DNA from: JAKLIX01 sp964605655
GTDB taxonomy: Bacteria > Bacteroidota > Bacteroidia > Bacteroidales > CAIXZF01
Reading direction: 5' to 3'
NCBI GenBank assembly: GCA_964605655.1
Contig: CAZSDK010000010.1
Span: 1-64,000, forward strand
DNA length: 64,000 nucleotides
Shown: one piece after another, positions 62,101-64,000 of the stretch
Position numbering within the stretch: position 1 is the first letter of the stretch
How the letters are laid out: each line of letters starts with the position of its first letter
Made by a program: the position numbers and the translations under genes
The notes under the pieces: generated by a model
Told to the model about the DNA's origin: nothing
The model's database searches: none
What the model saw: only the letters and a program-made list of their open reading frames with translations

Positions 62101-63600
62101 GATCTTTTTCTGAAAAACCCCGCCTGAAAAGTGAATTTCCTTGAAGTTATTTCCCTTAAAATCAAGAGAATCTACCACTGCATCCATATTGATGAGCAGA
62201 TGATCGAGATCGAAACCGGAACCGGTGACATCAGCCATGAGGTTGATCTTTCCAAGGTAATCCCGTTCACCAAGAAGCAGTCCCAGGTCAAACTCCCTCG
62301 ATCTGACATTGCCACTGTACTCCAGCTTACCATCTTCCGCATTGGTTTTCAGGGAGATGTCAGTGGTGACGATTCCTATCTCCGTTTTGAAAGTGGCGTC
62401 GGCAACAAAATCATTGACAAAGCCTGTAAAATTTCCCTTCACATGGGTGGTGCCCAGCTGCTCTATTTGATGCGGAACCTGAAGTCTTTGATCTTGTGAA
62501 ATGACCAGGTTGTTGAGGTCCCTGTGATTGGTACTTAACTCATTGACATTTAATTGTATATATGTTTCTTGAATATCAGGGAGTCCGGTCAGTCTGACAT
62601 TTCCTTCAAAATGCGAATACGCACCGAAATCAAGGTTGAGGCTGTCAATTTTCAACTTGCTTACCGGACCTTTGACGAATCCGCTTACAATGACCTGATT
62701 ATTAAGTCCCTTCAAATCAGATGAAAAGAATTCCAGATCCCGGATATCGAACTCAGAGGGCATCAATCTGGCATCCCAGTTCACCTGATCGTAAAAGGAG
62801 TTGAAGTCTTCAATACTGTCAAACGAAAGCGATAGGTCAGACTCGATACGGGAATATTCTGTTCTCAGCAGAAGGTCATTGAGTTGGATCTTCCGGGGCG
62901 TGATTTTCAAACCAGCCCTGGTATTTTGAAGCTGGAATCCGCATTTTTCCTTGAAGGAGAGCCGGCTCAGTCTGGCCGTAAGTGAATCGCCGGAGTAATT
63001 AATTTGTTGAATATCAATCCATAATGAATTCAGCATTACATGTGAAGGATTAAAAATGCGGAGGGTATCCTCGTGATGATAGTCATGCATGGAAAACCGG
63101 GCATCTCTGATATCCAACTCCCTCAGGCGGACATCCCATGGTTTGCTTTTTCGTTCCGGTTTTTTTTGATCGGCGGAAAAGTAGTCGATGAGGCATTGGT
63201 AGTTAAAATCAGGTTCTTCGGCTTTACGGGAGAGACGGATCACAGGCTTTTCGAGTGTGAGGGCGTTCAAATAGAGCATGCCTTTGCGATACCTCAGTTT
63301 CTCAAGGTCGAGGGTTATTATTTCGGCTGAAACCAACGTGTCATGATGTTGGTCGCTGAGGTAGACTCCTTTTAGTTCAAGGTCCAGGAACCAGGTAATA
63401 TCAACATGGTCTATAGTAAAGTTGACTTTCAGGTCCTTGCTGATGCTTCCTGTGATTTTGGAGACGATCCAGGTTTGTACCTGGTGGGTCCGGAAGACAG
63501 CATAGAAACCCAGTGGGATCACGAGCAGTACGGCCAGGGTGATGAGGCTTCTTTTCACCCAGCGTTTCCTAATGACGGTATTTATTGGTACTTTTGTCAA
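59137..63600 (-). CDS. tamB: TamB-like translocation/assembly module protein
   Basis: A 1487-residue envelope protein. One N-terminal anchor (SLITLAVLLVIPLGFYAVF) is followed by a long run of beta strands, as in the AsmA/TamB bridge-like lipid-transfer family, and a C-terminal DUF490 domain (from about 1100): LDLRALYRIDVPLTGLRL, NCIIDLKNSLFNPDLGFGLS, EQMIFLLILKQFKPM and WLSQISKDFDIGVNYKPGD. It should span the periplasm and help outer-membrane assembly or lipid transport. The start is TTG at 63600; a TGA is immediately upstream in frame and no ATG precedes the anchor. Confidence 0.9.
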   Translation of the reverse strand: MTKVPINTVIRKRWVKRSLITLAVLLVIPLGFYAVFRTHQVQTWIVSKITGSISKDLKVNFTIDHVDITWFLDLELKGVYLSDQHHDTLVSAEIITLDLEKLRYRKGMLYLNALTLEKPVIRLSRKAEEPDFNYQCLIDYFSADQKKPERKSKPWDVRLRELDIRDARFSMHDYHHEDTLRIFNPSHVMLNSLWIDIQQINYSGDSLTARLSRLSFKEKCGFQLQNTRAGLKITPRKIQLNDLLLRTEYSRIESDLSLSFDSIEDFNSFYDQVNWDARLMPSEFDIRDLEFFSSDLKGLNNQVIVSGFVKGPVSKLKIDSLNLDFGAYSHFEGNVRLTGLPDIQETYIQLNVNELSTNHRDLNNLVISQDQRLQVPHQIEQLGTTHVKGNFTGFVNDFVADATFKTEIGIVTTDISLKTNAEDGKLEYSGNVRSREFDLGLLLGERDYLGKINLMADVTGSGFDLDHLLINMDAVVDSLDFKGNNFKEIHFSGGVFQKKISGNFQVTDPLLKLDFDGFVDLSKEKPEIEFISSVDHAALNRLNLITHDSLLAVSTRIHFAATGTNPDDLKARLQLDSTVLSINGKRSLSDHLDLQIQATSPFSKELTLTSDIADARVEGSFTYSNLVPMVNQWMKRLMPSLFPAMTGNQADSGQFFNFKVTIHDAGLLNRLYLPQLSLSPHTLISGVFNPSSGDVHFEASSDQCMFNKVTMLQWYLDGTSSGIGFNLSSGCQRVEFSDEMGLDNIQLDAITTPDTIILGLAWSNPNITPANSGDFRGEIQVLASDSFRIRLQPSMIVINDSIWNLLADNLLEINKDHILIRDIRLNSGDENVKLDGIISPDPDDKMLVRFNGFDLSNMDYLTLPQQLDLDGYLSGQVELTDLYHTPNLLSDLQIRSFGINKDRLGNASITTQWDPGQKALIADAEIKYQGNIGSSKIIGVKGKYYPDKKDNCLDFNIQLDKFRLNLLTDYLSSFSSRIKGYASGELSLKGNLQQPELNGKIKIQHTSLLIDYLKTEYSISHEIEVGKDFFRFTNATILDTNGNAATLSGSIYHKNFRDFRIDLNIKPEKLLVLNTNSKDNDLFYGRAFATGEVKIQGPTENLVMDIKAKTEKGTQVFLPINLAMDVSDNDYIHFTTALPDSSGSPAVRAPVFHGVTLNFDLEVTPDATMKIFMPMEMGNIKGSGHGLIKMAVNTRGLFTILGDFQIDQGTFLFTLQNVVNRLFEIQPGGKIMFTGDPYATQLDLRALYRIDVPLTGLRLSSDQLQSMNKKMPINCIIDLKNSLFNPDLGFGLSTLEKDPEINRILFSQLDTTNQQQMSEQMIFLLILKQFKPMERSNPLDFNASVGSSSWDFLSSQLNNWLSQISKDFDIGVNYKPGDRLTDDELTVALSTQLFDERITIDGNIGYASGTKNPSSTGQNASNLVGDVKIEWKLTKDGRFRIKAYNKSNNVSYFENNAPFTQGVGIFFRKEFDSFKDLFRSKKRRGTT
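63589..63596 (+). promoter_or_regulatory. Candidate -7 box of tsaD inside the tamB start
   Basis: TACTTTTG fits TAnnTTTG, 22 bases before the tsaD GTG at 63618. A TTTC 20 bases upstream (63565-63568) may serve as the -33 element. The box lies in the first codons of tamB on the other strand. Confidence 0.45.
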
Positions 63601-63617
63601 TCAATCCGGTCTATAGC

Positions 63618-64000
63618 GTGATTTTTATTCTGGGAATAGAGTCTTCTTGTGATGACACGGCTGCGGCAGTGACAGGAGACACCAAAATTCTTGCCAACCA
63701 TATTGCCAATCAGTCCATCCATCAAAGTTTTGGCGGAGTTGTCCCGGAATATGCGTCGAGAGCCCATCAGCAGCACATCATACCCGTGGTGGATACGGCG
63801 CTTCGGAATGCGGGTATAGGGATCAGGGATATTCATGCCGTTGCCTTTACCAGGGGACCTGGTTTGCTGGGTTCTTTGCTGGTGGGTGTTTCTTTTGCCA
63901 AGGCACTGTCGTTGGGTTTGCAGGTTCCATTACTAGAAGTGGATCATCTTCAGGCACATATATTAGCTCATTTTATTCAGAAACCGAATGAGGTAAAGCC
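63618..64000 (+). CDS. tsaD: tRNA N6-adenosine threonylcarbamoyltransferase, 5' end only
   Basis: The first 127 codons of TsaD (Kae1), which transfers the threonylcarbamoyl group to A37 of ANN-decoding tRNAs together with TsaB and TsaE. Visible: ILGIESSCDDTAAAV at the start, NQSIHQSFGGVVPEYASRAH with the metal-binding His region, TRGPGLLGSLLVGVSFAKAL, and VDHLQAHILAH. The GTG at 63618 is the only suitable start; no ATG lies between it and the upstream gene. The gene continues past the right edge. Confidence 0.95.
   Translation, partial: MIFILGIESSCDDTAAAVTGDTKILANHIANQSIHQSFGGVVPEYASRAHQQHIIPVVDTALRNAGIGIRDIHAVAFTRGPGLLGSLLVGVSFAKALSLGLQVPLLEVDHLQAHILAHFIQKPNEVK

Noticed and set aside
1..64000. 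CRISPR arrays, tRNAs, rRNAs, transposases, prophage
   Set aside because: None were seen by eye in the short intergenic regions or among the proteins.

Overview
The window comes from a member of the phylum Bacteroidota, most likely class Bacteroidia. Evidence: secreted proteins with type IX secretion (T9SS) C-terminal sorting domains (types A and B), choice-of-anchor L and PKD/SprB-like adhesin modules, a short primary sigma factor of the Bacteroidota type, and repeated promoters of the phylum form TTTG-N19..21-TAnnTTTG. A flavodiiron protein, two small diiron ferritin-like proteins, an Nramp transporter and chorismate dehydratase (futalosine route to menaquinone) fit an anaerobe or microaerophile. 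Coding density is very high: no stretch over 300 bases lacks a gene. I saw no tRNA, rRNA, CRISPR array, transposase or phage gene.

Layout. 1-3402 (-): a lone type IIG restriction-modification enzyme, cut by the left edge, followed by a fold-back repeat. 3619-10768 (-): a five-gene unit of a membrane-embedded aminopropyltransferase-like protein, a doubled PF04392-type substrate-binding protein, a STAS-domain protein, an ABC permease and an ABC ATPase. 10821-12344 (+): a MEMO-AMMECR1 fusion with a signal sequence. 12357-16034 (-): a large beta-propeller/PKD T9SS protein. 16109-21171 (-): a sugar kinase fused to a RapZ C-terminal domain, a MurU-like nucleotidyltransferase and an AddB-like nuclease. 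21317-25341: ferritin-like protein, Nramp transporter, glutamate dehydrogenase, second ferritin-like protein. 25443-27632 (-): a choice-of-anchor L T9SS type B protein.

27828-34653 (+): BatA-domain protein, topoisomerase IV subunit A, flavodiiron protein, lipoprotein. 34667-38778 (-): split transketolase whose two subunit genes are separated by a von Willebrand A gene, then a TonB-family protein. 38848-39948 (+): ychF. 39954-45442 (-): a tight housekeeping run with phosphomannomutase, mltG, GNAT, dapF and two uncharacterised proteins. 45615-53389 (+): DegP-type protease, primary sigma factor, long GAPDH, CTP synthase, YidC. 53402-57773 (-): mqnA, squalene-cyclase-repeat protein, YdjY protein, SprB/dockerin-like protein. 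57897-59114 (+): ribBA. 59137-63600 (-): tamB. 63618-64000 (+): 5' end of tsaD.

Most of the window is core chromosome. The parts I consider least explained are the five-gene ABC/STAS/SpeE-like unit (one gene carries an in-frame 46-bp perfect palindrome), the kinase-RapZ fusion beside MurU and AddB, the exported MEMO-AMMECR1 fusion, the transketolase pair split by a VWA gene, and the dockerin/YdjY/cyclase-repeat/MqnA operon. Functions are inferred from motifs read by eye; no database search was run.
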